Assembly: GCA_964647255.1 (NCBI GenBank)
Contig: CAZYGI010000058.1
Coordinates: forward strand, 1 to 24,436
DNA length: 24,436 bases
Origin: CAWJEL01 sp964647255
Lineage (GTDB): Bacteria; Chloroflexota; Anaerolineae; CG2-30-64-16
Direction: 5' to 3'
Translations under genes and position numbers: made by a program
Shown: piece after piece, positions 13,505 to 22,110 of the stretch
Layout: each line of letters starts with the position of its first letter
How positions within the stretch are numbered: the stretch's first letter is position 1
The notes under the pieces: generated by a model
Database searches by the model: none
Told to the model about the DNA's origin: nothing
The model's input: the letters and a program-made list of their open reading frames with translations, nothing else

Positions 13505-14323
13505 TCACGCCAAAAACTCGCGCACCGCGGCGTGATACGCGGCCGGATTCCCGACGTGGACCACATGCGCGGCGTGCGGGATGACCGCCTGCGCCGCGCG
13601 GGGCAGGCAGCGCGCCAGCTCGTCGTTGATCACGTGAAAGAGGCGCGGGCTCAACTCGCCGTTCAGCAGGAGCGCCGGCCTGCCGATGCGCGTCGCCTCG
13701 GCAGGGGTGAAGGACGGGAAGTAGTGCTCCGCCAGCGTCTCGGCGCGCATCTCGGCCGCGTTGTCCAGGATCATGCGCTGGCCCCCCGGTGACAACCGGT
13801 CGAACGCACCGCGGCCCATCACCGCGGCGTGGAAGAAGCGGACCCCTTGTTCGAGGTCGTCCTGCAGGAAGGCTCGCTGCGCCGGCGCCCAGGCGTCGTT
13901 CAGGAAGTCCGCGGCCAGCGCCGCGCCGCCGGGGATGGCCGGCAGCCAGGGAATCAGCGGCGGCTCGGCGAGGACCAACGACCGGACCAGCTCCGGCCGC
14001 CGGGCAGCCAGCAGGAGCGCCACGCAGCCGCCGAACGAGGAGCAGGCCAGGTGCGCAGGCGCAAGGCCCAGCGCCTCGATCAGCGCCGCCAGGTCGGCGG
14101 CGTGCAGGTCCGCGGTGTACGCCGGATCGCCCGCGGCCGGCGCGGCGTTGGGATGGTGGTAGCGCCGGCTGTAGGCGACGACGCGATAGCCCGCGGAGAA
14201 GTGCTCAACCTGGCGCCGCCAGATGCGCAGGTCCTCCAGGCTGCCGTGGACGAAGACCAACGGGTCGCCCCGGCCGGATTCGATGTACGCGAGGCGCGTC
14301 CCGTTGGCTTCAAGGACTTGCAT
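13505..14323 (-). CDS. Alpha/beta-fold hydrolase
   Basis: 272 aa from ATG 14323. Alpha/beta hydrolase core: oxyanion HGS (26-28) after LVFVHG, YSRRYHHPN, nucleophile elbow ACSSFGG (S96), an acidic candidate in NGELSPRL, and HAAHVVHVGNP near the end for the catalytic histidine. The elbow begins with Cys where the family usually has Gly (C-x-S-x-G), which is a mild departure. A cap segment lies between about residues 125 and 200. Substrate unknown. A TTG one codon upstream is not needed, and the ribosome binding site (GGGGGAG) is somewhat distant. It follows the PIG-L gene by 54 bp on the same strand, so the two are probably co-transcribed. Confidence 0.85.
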   Translation of the reverse strand: MQVLEANGTRLAYIESGRGDPLVFVHGSLEDLRIWRRQVEHFSAGYRVVAYSRRYHHPNAAPAAGDPAYTADLHAADLAALIEALGLAPAHLACSSFGGCVALLLAARRPELVRSLVLAEPPLIPWLPAIPGGAALAADFLNDAWAPAQRAFLQDDLEQGVRFFHAAVMGRGAFDRLSPGGQRMILDNAAEMRAETLAEHYFPSFTPAEATRIGRPALLLNGELSPRLFHVINDELARCLPRAAQAVIPHAAHVVHVGNPAAYHAAVREFLA

Positions 14324-14377
14324 CAAGAAACGTCTCCCCCGCGCGCTTGGAGAATCTGCGGGATTCGCATCCGATTT

Positions 14378-15619
14378 CTACCCGGCAAACCCGGCGATGG
14401 CCTCGCTCAGCTCTTGCATCAGCGCGACCAGCTCCTCCCAGACCGCCCGCTGATAGGGCGTGGCCGCGTGCCGGGCCTGCACCTGGAAGCGCGCGACGGC
14501 GCTCTCGGCCACGTTGCGGAGGAAAGCGATGCGCTCCGGGCCGGACTCCTGGCGCTGACCGCGCTGGCGCAGCTTGACGTCCACCTCGATCGCGGCCGCC
14601 GGCTCGCCCGCGACGCGCAGCGCGTGCGCCAGCCGATAGGTGATCTCCTGCAGGCCCTCGCCGAGCCGGCGGTAGAGCTGCGCCTGCTTCAGCTCCGGGC
14701 TGGTGCGGAGATAGGCCCGGAGCACCTCCGCCAGGGTCTGGCCGACCACCAGCTCGCCCCGCAGCGCCGAGACGTGGGCGGCCAGCTCTGCCGCGCTGGC
14801 GCCCGCCGCCACCTGCGTTTCCCGCTCAAGCCCGGCCAAGAGATCATCGGCAACGCCATCGGGTAGCGTGCTGCGCGCCGCCGCCAGGACAAACTGCTCG
14901 TTAGCCGCCATTGCCGCCCGCATCTCGTCCGGCATGGTGGCGGTGAAGCCGTTCGGGTTGTGCTGCGAGCGGTGGCAGTCCCATGCGGCCATTCGCTGGC
15001 CGACCCAGGGTGCGACCTGCATCGTCACGTCAATCTCGTTGTCGGGCGTGCCCACAAACGGCAGCAGCCGGCCGTTCAGCTCGACGCGGAATTCCTTCAG
15101 GCCCGGCGCGGCCTCAAAATAGCTCTGGGCGATTGCTCGGGCGAAAAGCCGCGCCGGCGCCCAGGCCGGGCCGGCGTCGGGATACTCAGCCGGGTCCGCA
15201 GCCAGCGTAAACGCCTCACGCACCATCTCCCAGATTGCCAGGTGGTCGGGGTGCGGATATAACCCATGTTCGGGGTGGGTCAAAATCACGTCGGGCTTCA
15301 CATCGCGAATCTGCCGGACGATCTGCCCGATGGCCGCGGCGCGCGGCAGCGCGCTCACGCCGCCGTCAGGCCAATCCAGCCAGCGCAGCTCGCCGATGCC
15401 CAGATGGCCGCAGGCGCATTCCAGCTCGCGCGTCCGCACCTCCGCCAGGTTCTCGCGCGTTGCGCAATCCTCGCAGTAGATCGTTGCCGCCTCGCCGCGC
15501 GTCGCGCAGACCAGCACGGTGCGCACGCCGGCAGCGCCGTAGTGCGCCAAAGTCGAGCCCACGCCGATCTCGTCGTCCGGGTGGGCAAAGATCGCCAGGA
15601 TAGTCAAAGGATTCGTCAT
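14378..15619 (-). CDS. PIG-L/LmbE-family deacetylase with C-terminal extension
   Basis: 413 aa. Zinc-dependent N-deacetylase fold: FAHPDDEIGVG (H13, D15, D16) and YPHPDHLA (H123, D125, H126) carry the metal ligands, and the general-base Asp lies in AHPDDE. Family members remove acetyl groups from GlcNAc-linked substrates, including those of mycothiol or bacillithiol synthesis and glycolipids. The N-terminal ~265 residues are the full enzyme. The last ~150 are a helical extension I do not recognise (SAAELAAHVSALRGELVV to the end). Start ATG 15619 is preferred, with GAGG close by; upstream in-frame codons would read through the hairpin terminator region. It may form a small operon with the hydrolase downstream. 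Confidence 0.88.
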   Translation of the reverse strand: MTNPLTILAIFAHPDDEIGVGSTLAHYGAAGVRTVLVCATRGEAATIYCEDCATRENLAEVRTRELECACGHLGIGELRWLDWPDGGVSALPRAAAIGQIVRQIRDVKPDVILTHPEHGLYPHPDHLAIWEMVREAFTLAADPAEYPDAGPAWAPARLFARAIAQSYFEAAPGLKEFRVELNGRLLPFVGTPDNEIDVTMQVAPWVGQRMAAWDCHRSQHNPNGFTATMPDEMRAAMAANEQFVLAAARSTLPDGVADDLLAGLERETQVAAGASAAELAAHVSALRGELVVGQTLAEVLRAYLRTSPELKQAQLYRRLGEGLQEITYRLAHALRVAGEPAAAIEVDVKLRQRGQRQESGPERIAFLRNVAESAVARFQVQARHAATPYQRAVWEELVALMQELSEAIAGFAG

Positions 15620-15679
15620 ATCGCCTCGTTGTTGTCCAGGATTAGCCGAAATTATAGCCGAGCGCCGGTTAAACAACAA

Positions 15680-15708
15680 CCCCTCCCGACGATCCATCGC
15701 GGGAGGGG
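15680..15708 (-). terminator. Hairpin after the LivJ-like gene
   Basis: 9-bp perfect stem CCCCTCCCG/CGGGAGGGG with an 11-nt loop. On minus it is followed by TTGTTGTTT, a moderate T-rich run. It separates the LivJ-like gene from the PIG-L gene. Confidence 0.6.
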
Positions 15709-15789
15709 AGCAACCACCGAATATTGATGACAGACCACTGACCGCTTACGAACTTCTGTCGTCCATCGTCCATCGCCTCTCGGCCGCCC

Positions 15790-16929
15790 TCAGGGCGCCA
15801 CCTGCACGAACTGGCCGCTTTTCACCTGGAAGATGTAGATCTGGGCCGCGCGCAGGTCGCCATTCTCCTGGAATTGCACCTGCCCCAACGGCGTCTTCAA
15901 ATCCAGCTTGCGGATCGCATCGGCCACCTTCGTCGAGTCGAGCGAGCCCGCTTTCTTCACGCCCTCGGCCAGCACTTCCATCGCGCTGTAGCCGTTGACC
16001 GAGTAGGTGTCGGGGTTACGATACTCCACCGCCTGGTAGCCCTGCACCCAGGCTTGATCCACCGCGGTCTTGGGGCTGGGCGCGAAGCCGGTGACATACA
16101 TCCCCTCGGCCGCGCCGTCGGAGTTGTCAATGGTGGCCGCCAGGAAACAGCCGTCGGACGCCATGAAGGTCAGCTTGTCCAGCCCCGCGTCGCGCAGGTC
16201 GGCCCGGAGGTAGGGACACTCGACCTCGTAGCCCGCGTAGTAAACGGCGTCGGCGCCGGAAGCCTTGATCTTCGTGACTTCGTCCCCGAAACGGTTCTGC
16301 TCAACCTTGACCTGCTGCGTCAGCGCCACCTGTGCGCCAAGCCTGGTCAGTTCGGCGGCGACCAGCTTGCCCAGGTCAATGCCGTAGGCGTCGTCGTTGT
16401 AGAGCACCGCCACCTGCTTGGCGCCGAGCTGACCCACCAGGTACCGCGCGCCGGTCTGCGCCTGCAAGTCGTTGGCCGCGTTCACGCGGAAGAAGTTGCG
16501 ATAGCCCTGCCTGGTCAGCCCGACTTCGGATGCGGTGGGGGTGATGACGACAATATTCAGATTCTTGTAGATGTCCATCGCAGCCGCGGTTTGGCCGGAG
16601 TTGGGGTGGCCGATGACGCCGATGACCTTGTCCCCGCGGTCCACTGCCTCTTTGACCTGCCCGGCAACCGAAACCGCGACATCCGAATCGGCTTCATCAT
16701 CCAGCGCGACCACCTTGACTTTGTAGCCCAGCAGCCCGCCGGAGCGGTTGAGCTGCTCGGCCATCAGCCGGACGCCGCCGGCCACAGTCTGGCCCGTGTT
16801 GGCCTGGAACCCGGACAGCGGCCCCGCGACGTAGACGATCACATCGCCCTTGGTCGGTGCGCCGGACGTGCAGGCGGTAAAGATCAACACCAGTGAGAGG
16901 ATGAGAAACCAGATAGCGTAACGCTTCAT
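15790..16929 (-). CDS. Branched-chain amino-acid-type substrate-binding lipoprotein (LivJ-like)
   Basis: 379 aa. Lipoprotein signal: KR, a hydrophobic core, lipobox FTAC with C20. The mature part is a Peripla_BP_6 fold: VAGPLSGFQANTGQTVAGGV, ALDDEADSDVAVSVA, VIGHPNSGQTAAAMDIY, FFRVNAANDLQAQTGARYL, AVLYNDDAYGIDLGKL. The family binds amino acids, amides or urea outside the membrane and passes them to LivHMFG. No permease or ATPase gene of that kind is nearby, so it is an orphan here. It sits 27 bp after the coiled-coil membrane gene in the same direction, so it may belong to that transcript and work as another external sensor rather than in uptake. Confidence 0.9.
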   Translation of the reverse strand: MKRYAIWFLILSLVLIFTACTSGAPTKGDVIVYVAGPLSGFQANTGQTVAGGVRLMAEQLNRSGGLLGYKVKVVALDDEADSDVAVSVAGQVKEAVDRGDKVIGVIGHPNSGQTAAAMDIYKNLNIVVITPTASEVGLTRQGYRNFFRVNAANDLQAQTGARYLVGQLGAKQVAVLYNDDAYGIDLGKLVAAELTRLGAQVALTQQVKVEQNRFGDEVTKIKASGADAVYYAGYEVECPYLRADLRDAGLDKLTFMASDGCFLAATIDNSDGAAEGMYVTGFAPSPKTAVDQAWVQGYQAVEYRNPDTYSVNGYSAMEVLAEGVKKAGSLDSTKVADAIRKLDLKTPLGQVQFQENGDLRAAQIYIFQVKSGQFVQVAP

Positions 16930-16956
16930 TTATCCACCTCAGTTGTCGGACGCGAC

Positions 16957-17838
16957 TCAACGGGCGGCCTTCTCGGCCTGCTGGCGGCGGATCGTCGCTG
17001 CGGCCGCGGCGATTGTATCACTTTCCCCGCCGCCGTACACTTCATTCAACGAATCCGTGATGTCACGCAACGCCAACACCTGGTCGCGGATGTCGTCGTT
17101 CAGCCGCTCGGTGCGGTCAGAATCAACGTCTTTGCTGCCGATGAGCAACATCTGCGAGTAAACGGTGCCGAGCGACGCCAACGAGTGATCCAGTTGCAGG
17201 TCGGCGCGCGCCATGCGACCGGAGAGCTCTTGCAGCGAAGCCAACTGCTCCCGGCTCGACGTGATGGTGGCCTGGTACTGCTCGCGGACGCGCGGATCGC
17301 GCTCGAGGCTCAGCCGGCCTTCCAGCCGCTTGATTTCCTCGGGCACCGAGCGCAAATCCCGCTGGATGACTGCGTCGCTGCGAAACGCGTCAATCCGCCG
17401 CGCCAGCGTCACCATGTTGCTCTGCCAGTCGTAGACCTGATTGGTTGTCGTCTTCAACCGGTCGCGCAGGATGCCGCTCCGCTGCTGCTCCACCACGCCT
17501 TTGATGCGTTGGCGATACTGCTCGGCCTCATTGAGCTTCTCCCGCAGCGCGCGGTCGCGGATATCGCTCCAACTGATCTTTTCACGGTAGAGCGCTTCAA
17601 TGACCTTCTCCTGCTCTGCCTTGTCCGTCAGGCTGGAGATGATGATCGCGGCCTCGCCGACCACGCCCAGGATCGGCCAAACAAACGCGGGCATCCACGA
17701 AATGATGTTCGGCAGGAACACGCTCGCCAGGATCGTGCCGCCCACCATGAGCGCGCTCTCCAGGCGGAACACCGCATTTTTCAGCAGCGCCCGCTGCGCA
17801 TCCTGCCGCATGCGATCGGTGATGGAATCAGTTGCCAT
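16957..17838 (-). CDS. Two-TM coiled-coil membrane protein, unknown family
   Basis: 293 aa. A short charged N-terminus is followed by a hairpin of two TM helices (about 29-48 and 49-70). A long, highly charged alpha-helical region runs to the end (EKLNEAEQYRQRIKGVVEQ, LERDPRVREQYQATITSSRE, RTERLNDDIRDQVLALRDI), strongly coiled-coil-like. Topology suggests both ends are cytoplasmic. I do not recognise a named family. It lies between the VWA-bearing gene and the LivJ-like gene in the same orientation as the pspA genes, so a role in assembling or docking PspA oligomers at the membrane is a reasonable guess, no more. AAGGGA before ATG 17838 supports the start. Confidence 0.75.
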   Translation of the reverse strand: MATDSITDRMRQDAQRALLKNAVFRLESALMVGGTILASVFLPNIISWMPAFVWPILGVVGEAAIIISSLTDKAEQEKVIEALYREKISWSDIRDRALREKLNEAEQYRQRIKGVVEQQRSGILRDRLKTTTNQVYDWQSNMVTLARRIDAFRSDAVIQRDLRSVPEEIKRLEGRLSLERDPRVREQYQATITSSREQLASLQELSGRMARADLQLDHSLASLGTVYSQMLLIGSKDVDSDRTERLNDDIRDQVLALRDITDSLNEVYGGGESDTIAAAAATIRRQQAEKAAR

Positions 17839-17858
17839 GCTTTCCCTTTGGCTGATTT

Positions 17859-17905
17859 CTCTCAGGGTAATTCGGGCAGCAAAGCCGCCCGAACTACCCT
17901 GAGAG
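17859..17905. repeat. Long intercistronic inverted repeat
   Basis: CTCTCAGGGTAATTCGGGC (17859-17877) pairs with 17887-17905 over 19 bp with one mismatch, loop 9 nt. No T-run on either side. It lies between the VWA gene stop and the coiled-coil gene start, so it may lower read-through or stabilise upstream mRNA, or be a dispersed repeat. Confidence 0.8.
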
Positions 17906-17938
17906 CGTTACAGCTCCCCTTATCCATGCAAAAAGGCA

Positions 17939-19666
17939 TCAGAAATACGTGGACAGGATTTTATACAGATCGCGGATCGTCTCCACCGTGCCCTGCTTGA
18001 CCTGGCCCCCGCTGGCGTCGGCCAGCGCCTGGAGGTTCTGGGTGTCAGCGTCATTGCCATAGGCGATGGCGAAAATGACCACCGGTAGCTGCTGGTTGCC
18101 CTGGCGGATTTCCGCGGTCAACTGCCGCAGCGTCACTCCGGAGGCGTTTTCCTTGCCGTCGGTCATGACGACGATCGCGTTGATGCGGTCCGGGTCGGCC
18201 TCGCGCTGCAGTCGGCCATAGGCGGTGCGCACGGCGTCGAGCAGGGCCGTGTTGCCGCCCGCCTCCAGGTTATCCACCGTGTCCGTGAGCTCGGTGCGGT
18301 TCTGGGCGAGGGTGTCCAGCTCGATGATGTTCCGCACGCCGCTGTTGAACTCCACCAGGCCGACTCGCTCCTGATCCGTCGGGATTTGCGCGAGGAAAGC
18401 CTTGAGCGCGATTTGAACGTTCGACAGCTTGGCGCCGCTCATCGAGCCGGAGGTGTCCACTACCAGGAACACGTTCGTCCGCCGCTTGGTCAGCGCCCAA
18501 ACGTTTTGCACGACCTGAACAACGTCCGGCGACGGCAGTTGCAGCGTAGTTTGCGGCTGGGCCGGGTCCACCCCGTTCTCGCTCGTCAACGGCGAGCCTG
18601 GGCTGTCCAGCGGGATAGTCAGATCGGCCGGCCGATACCCGCCGCGCAGAACGATCGTCTGCGCTTCCGACGTCGCCAGGAACTCCCGCAGTGCCTGGAA
18701 GGTGCGGCGCTGGTTCGGCGTGATGGCGTCGGTCTCGAGCAGCGCCAGCGGATGGTCGGCCCAGAGCGTGCCCTCGGCGGGGTAGAGCGCGATCAACCGC
18801 TGGGCCGGCTTGCCGTTGCTGAACGTCCCGGTGTTGAAAGCGGTCACCAACTGCTCGGACACCACAAACGCGTCCAAACCGCCGGGGCCGTCCTTCGCCG
18901 CGCGCTGCATGGCCGCCAGCTCGCCCTCGCCGTAGAACTTCACCGTCTTTTCGACTGCGCCGACGAAGGCCAACGTCTTCTCATCCTGCGCCAGTTCTGC
19001 GGTGAGGCCGCGCTGGACCCCCGCGCCCGCGTAGAATTCGGCCAGGGTCGCCAGGAGGCCGCTGGCATACGCGGTGCTGGGATGGCTCCAGGTGAAACTC
19101 TTGTCATTCTGCGCTTTGGATTGGATCTCAGACCAGCTCACGGACTTATCCGGCCAGCCGAGCGCCTTTGCGGCATCCTCCCACGCGGCGATGACGATCG
19201 GCGTCACCGCGTAACGCACCGGCGTCCCGGTGAGCCGCGGTTCGATGGCGCCGGGCGCCGTCTGCTGCGTCTGCGCCCACCGGTTGTTAAGCTGGTCGAG
19301 CCACAGCGACGAATCCGGGCTGAGCGCCTGGAAGCGGTCGCCTCCCGCCAACGCCTGGTTGACCATTTCCTCCGGCGTCACTTCCACGAGCGCGATCTGC
19401 ATTGTCTGCCGGTCGGGAGTCTTCTGCTTCTGGCTGTTGAACTTGTCCGCCAGGCTTTGCATGAGCATCGCCTTCTCGGGCGAGTAAGCGATGACCAGGG
19501 TTGCGTTGCGGCTGTCGGCGGCGGTCGTCTGCGCGGTCTGGCCGGCCGGCGGGTTCAGCTTGCTGCCGATCACATACAGCGCTCCCAACACCAGGAAGCA
19601 GAGGAACAGGGAAACGAAAATTATCGGCACGATGGCGCTGCGCTGGTTGGCTCGTTTTGTGCTCAT
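17939..19666 (-). CDS. Solute-binding/VWA fusion protein, membrane-anchored
   Basis: 575 aa. N-terminal anchor (TM about 12-34 after KR), then an extracellular solute-binding-protein-like domain (about 55-350) similar to molybdate/SBP_bac_11 proteins, then a VWA domain (about 396-570). The MIDAS is complete: DTSGSMS (D404, S406, S408), T473 in GGNTALLDA, and D503 in VVMTDGKENASG. Both domains should lie outside the cytoplasm. The SBP part is not next to any transporter, so it likely senses or binds a ligand or surface polymer, and the VWA part makes a metal-dependent protein contact. Start ATG 19666 has AGGAG 6 nt upstream. Position between the other SBP gene and the coiled-coil gene suggests one complex. 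Confidence 0.88.
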   Translation of the reverse strand: MSTKRANQRSAIVPIIFVSLFLCFLVLGALYVIGSKLNPPAGQTAQTTAADSRNATLVIAYSPEKAMLMQSLADKFNSQKQKTPDRQTMQIALVEVTPEEMVNQALAGGDRFQALSPDSSLWLDQLNNRWAQTQQTAPGAIEPRLTGTPVRYAVTPIVIAAWEDAAKALGWPDKSVSWSEIQSKAQNDKSFTWSHPSTAYASGLLATLAEFYAGAGVQRGLTAELAQDEKTLAFVGAVEKTVKFYGEGELAAMQRAAKDGPGGLDAFVVSEQLVTAFNTGTFSNGKPAQRLIALYPAEGTLWADHPLALLETDAITPNQRRTFQALREFLATSEAQTIVLRGGYRPADLTIPLDSPGSPLTSENGVDPAQPQTTLQLPSPDVVQVVQNVWALTKRRTNVFLVVDTSGSMSGAKLSNVQIALKAFLAQIPTDQERVGLVEFNSGVRNIIELDTLAQNRTELTDTVDNLEAGGNTALLDAVRTAYGRLQREADPDRINAIVVMTDGKENASGVTLRQLTAEIRQGNQQLPVVIFAIAYGNDADTQNLQALADASGGQVKQGTVETIRDLYKILSTYF

Positions 19667-19683
19667 GGTGTGCTCCTGAGACC

Positions 19684-19728
19684 GACCGTAGATGATGAAC
19701 GATGGATGGTAGACGATGATCTACGGTC
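19684..19728. repeat. Inverted repeat with GATGATGAACGATGGATGG words
   Basis: GACCGTAGAT (19684-19693) and ATCTACGGTC (19719-19728) are a perfect 10-bp inverted repeat, with the loop filled by GATG/ACGATG words. It sits between the two solute-binding genes, just upstream of the VWA gene RBS. Confidence 0.7.
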
Positions 19729-19740
19729 ACCGGTCCATCA

Positions 19741-21078
19741 TCAGTTCCCCACATTCAGATCGTACCACCGCAGCAGCGCTTGGAGCACATCGCGGCTGGG
19801 GGACGCCATGCGCGTCGTGCGCGGGATGACGGCCTCCACGCCCTGGCTCTGCCATTTGGTGAACAGGGTGTCGCCGTCGGTGACGCTCACGTCGTTGACG
19901 ACCGGCCGCAGCCCCTGCTGTACGGCGAGTTTTTGCACATCCGTGGTGAGCAAATACTGCTCGAACTGCAACGCGGCATTTTTCTCGGCCGCGGTCGTCT
20001 CAGGGCCCACCCAGATGGTGTACGGGAAGTCGAACCAGGTCACATACTTGGGGTAGCGGATCACCAGGGGATCGGACCAGCGCGTGCGAATGCCTTCCAT
20101 GCTGTTGAGCAAGTCGCTCTCCAACAACTGGCCGCCGTCCCCCGCGGAGTAGCCGAACAGGGCAAAGTCCTCAGCGGTATACGCGCTGGCGCCGCTGACG
20201 TCGGTCAGCGAGCCCAACATCTCTTTGAGCCACGCCTGGAACTTGAGATCGGTCACGTCGGCGGTCGAAATATTGGTCCGGTCGTAGTACTCGCCCGCGG
20301 CGGCAATCATCGCAGCCAGCCCGCCCACGTTGCGCCGGGGATTGGGCACAACCAGTTTGAACAAGCCCCAGCCCGGATCGCCGCCCAACTCGGGCCAGCC
20401 GCCCTTCGCCACCGCGGCATCGTGGATGGATTGCCAGTTGATCTCGCCGAAATGCTTGGTCAGGGTGTCGGCGCGGCTGCTGTAGAGGCCCCATACGAAA
20501 AGCGAGATGGCGATGGGCCGCGCGCGATACTCACCGTCGGTCAGGAAGATATCTCGGCCAATGCGCTCTTTGTATGACACGTTCGCCAGCTCCACCAGGT
20601 AGCGGCTATCGGGGATCCAGACGGTGGGAAAGTTGGTCTGGAGTTTCTTCAGCTCATCGGCGCTCAGTTGGTCGCGCGTCTTGCCTTGCGGGAGCGCGCC
20701 GAAATCGTCCCGGTCGAACTTGCCCAGCGCGGTCAGGCCATCCATGGCGACGACCTGAATCTCCACCGACTGGCCATCCTGGGTGGGATTGGTCGCGTTG
20801 AAGCGTTTGGCCGCCTCCCGCACCCACGGCTCGACCGGCAGAGCGGTCAGTATCCGCACCTGGATCGGGCCTTTGGGTGTGGCGACAAGCGGCTGCACCG
20901 TGTTCGGGTTCCACCGCTGCCAGCCCAGCCCCGCGCCGACAACCAACAGCACGATGCCCAGGATCAGGAAGAAGATGGCCTGGGTGCGCCGGCCGCGCGT
21001 GGCCGCAAACAGGATGATCGCAGCGATCACCGCGGCCGCGCCGACGGCCAGGGTTGCGATGATGGGAGCAAGAGACAT
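19741..21078 (-). CDS. Two-TM extracellular solute-binding protein
   Basis: 445 aa from ATG 21078 (AGGAG 6 nt upstream; an in-frame codon 24 nt earlier would read through the RBS). Two N-terminal TM helices (about 4-25 and 33-52) are joined by RGRRT, predicted inside, which puts the ~390-residue solute-binding domain outside. The domain shows VRILTALPVEPWVREAAKRF, FPTVWIPDSRYLVELA, SLFVWGLYSSRADTL and DFPYTIWVGPETTAAEKNAA, an ABC solute-binding-protein type 1/11 pattern. It resembles the SBP half of the neighbouring VWA protein in overall design, but lacks the VWA. No permease is linked. It follows pspA1 across an inverted-repeat block. Confidence 0.83.
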   Translation of the reverse strand: MSLAPIIATLAVGAAAVIAAIILFAATRGRRTQAIFFLILGIVLLVVGAGLGWQRWNPNTVQPLVATPKGPIQVRILTALPVEPWVREAAKRFNATNPTQDGQSVEIQVVAMDGLTALGKFDRDDFGALPQGKTRDQLSADELKKLQTNFPTVWIPDSRYLVELANVSYKERIGRDIFLTDGEYRARPIAISLFVWGLYSSRADTLTKHFGEINWQSIHDAAVAKGGWPELGGDPGWGLFKLVVPNPRRNVGGLAAMIAAAGEYYDRTNISTADVTDLKFQAWLKEMLGSLTDVSGASAYTAEDFALFGYSAGDGGQLLESDLLNSMEGIRTRWSDPLVIRYPKYVTWFDFPYTIWVGPETTAAEKNAALQFEQYLLTTDVQKLAVQQGLRPVVNDVSVTDGDTLFTKWQSQGVEAVIPRTTRMASPSRDVLQALLRWYDLNVGN

Positions 21079-21106
21079 ATTGCTCTCCTTGATTTTCTCC
21101 AACTGG

Positions 21107-21237
21107 CATTCTGAGCGGGGGTACGGCTCAACTTCTGTTACGGCAACCCACCGGCGAAGAATCTCATCCGGCTAATGCGAGATTCTTCGCCGGTGTCTCA
21201 TCGCAACGAGTGTTAAGGGGTCAACCCGCTCAGAATG
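21107..21237. repeat. Nested inverted-repeat element
   Basis: Outer arms: CATTCTGAGCGGG (21107-21119) with its exact complement (21225-21237), 13 bp. Inner arms: CACCGGCGAAGAATCTC (21149-21165) with its exact complement (21179-21195), 17 bp, loop 13 nt. The 131-bp unit occupies almost the whole gap between pspA1 and the solute-binding gene. Confidence 0.85.
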
Positions 21238-21266
21238 ACAACGGCCTACATGGCGTTATTGCGATG

Positions 21267-22043
21267 TCAACTCTGTGCGGCGGGATCCGGCGCGGGCGCA
21301 ACGGGTTCGACCGGCTGAGCCGGCGGCGCGACAGCAACCGGCGCGGCCGCCGGGGGCGGCTCGGCCAGGCCGAGACGCGCCTTGCGCGCCTCCAACTGCG
21401 CCTCTAACTCCTTGCGGCGCAACACGTCCGGGGTTTCGCCGTACGCCAGGCCGCGCTGCTCCATCTGAGCCAGTTGGGCCTCCGCGACATCCAGCCGGTT
21501 GCGGATGGTGCTGACAACCCGATCCACGTCCGCATCCCCCGCGCCCTCCATGTCGTCCATCCGCTGCGCGGCCGCATCGGCCGCGGCCCGGCCCTGCTTG
21601 GCGCTGGCAAGGCCCTCGACCTCCGGCTCGCTCTGGCGCAACACCAACAGCCGGGCGTCGAGCTGGGTCTTGGTCTCGGCCAGCTTATCGTACTCCGACT
21701 CCAGGCGTTCGACCTTTTCGAGCAGCTTGCTGGCCGCCAGCCGGTTCTGGTTCAGCCGGTCCTGTGCGGCCAATGCATCCGGATCCAGGCCGGATTGGAG
21801 GAGCTGATCCACCTCCATGTCCTGCCGGGTCACAAGCGCCTGCTGTTCGTCGCTCTTCCGGCGCATCTGCGTGATCTGGCCGCGCAGCGTGATCATTTGC
21901 TCGGTCAACTGCTCCTGCAACTGCTGCAAGTCGCGGATATGCTGCCGGAACATGGCCGGTTCACTTGAGTTCGTCGCCCCGTCCACCAACCGGTTCAGAT
22001 CGGCGGAGACCAGGATTTGAATTTTATCGAGAAGGGAAGCCAT
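21267..22043 (-). CDS. pspA: PspA/IM30-family protein 1 with Pro/Ala-rich tail
   Basis: 258 aa. Opens MASLLDKIQILVSADLNRLV, the amphipathic helix that binds membrane in PspA/IM30/Vipp1. Long ESCRT-III-like helices follow (HIRDLQQLQEQLTEQMITL, KLLEKVERLESEYDKLAET). The last ~30 residues (PPPAAAPVAVAPPAQPVEP and on) are a Pro/Ala/Val-rich disordered tail that most PspA proteins lack. GGAGG is 5 nt from ATG 22043; upstream codons would translate an AACGTT tract and were rejected. It shares the GAGDADVDRV/GAGDADVARI motif with the adjacent paralogue. Role by family: membrane-bound oligomers that maintain or repair the cytoplasmic membrane under stress. Confidence 0.9.
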   Translation of the reverse strand: MASLLDKIQILVSADLNRLVDGATNSSEPAMFRQHIRDLQQLQEQLTEQMITLRGQITQMRRKSDEQQALVTRQDMEVDQLLQSGLDPDALAAQDRLNQNRLAASKLLEKVERLESEYDKLAETKTQLDARLLVLRQSEPEVEGLASAKQGRAAADAAAQRMDDMEGAGDADVDRVVSTIRNRLDVAEAQLAQMEQRGLAYGETPDVLRRKELEAQLEARKARLGLAEPPPAAAPVAVAPPAQPVEPVAPAPDPAAQS

Positions 22044-22053
22044 CTTGACCTCC

Positions 22054-22096
22054 GTTGGAACGTTCGCACGTTCGAACGTTGGAACGTTAGAACGTC
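22054..22096. repeat. AACGTTGG tandem tract in the pspA1 leader
   Basis: AACGTTCGCACGTTCGAACG-type words, each itself palindromic, repeated up to the RBS of pspA1. They lie between the stop of pspA2 and the start of pspA1. Confidence 0.75.
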
Positions 22097-22110
22097 GAAA
22101 AGTGACGAGC

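Noticed and set aside
15790..16929. LivJ-like gene as part of a complete amino-acid ABC transporter locus
   Set aside because: No LivHMFG-type permease or ATPase is present on either side within the window.
18386..20056. 556-codon plus-strand frame opposite the VWA and solute-binding genes
   Set aside because: Spans two real minus-strand genes and their spacer, with Arg-rich shadow composition and no motif.
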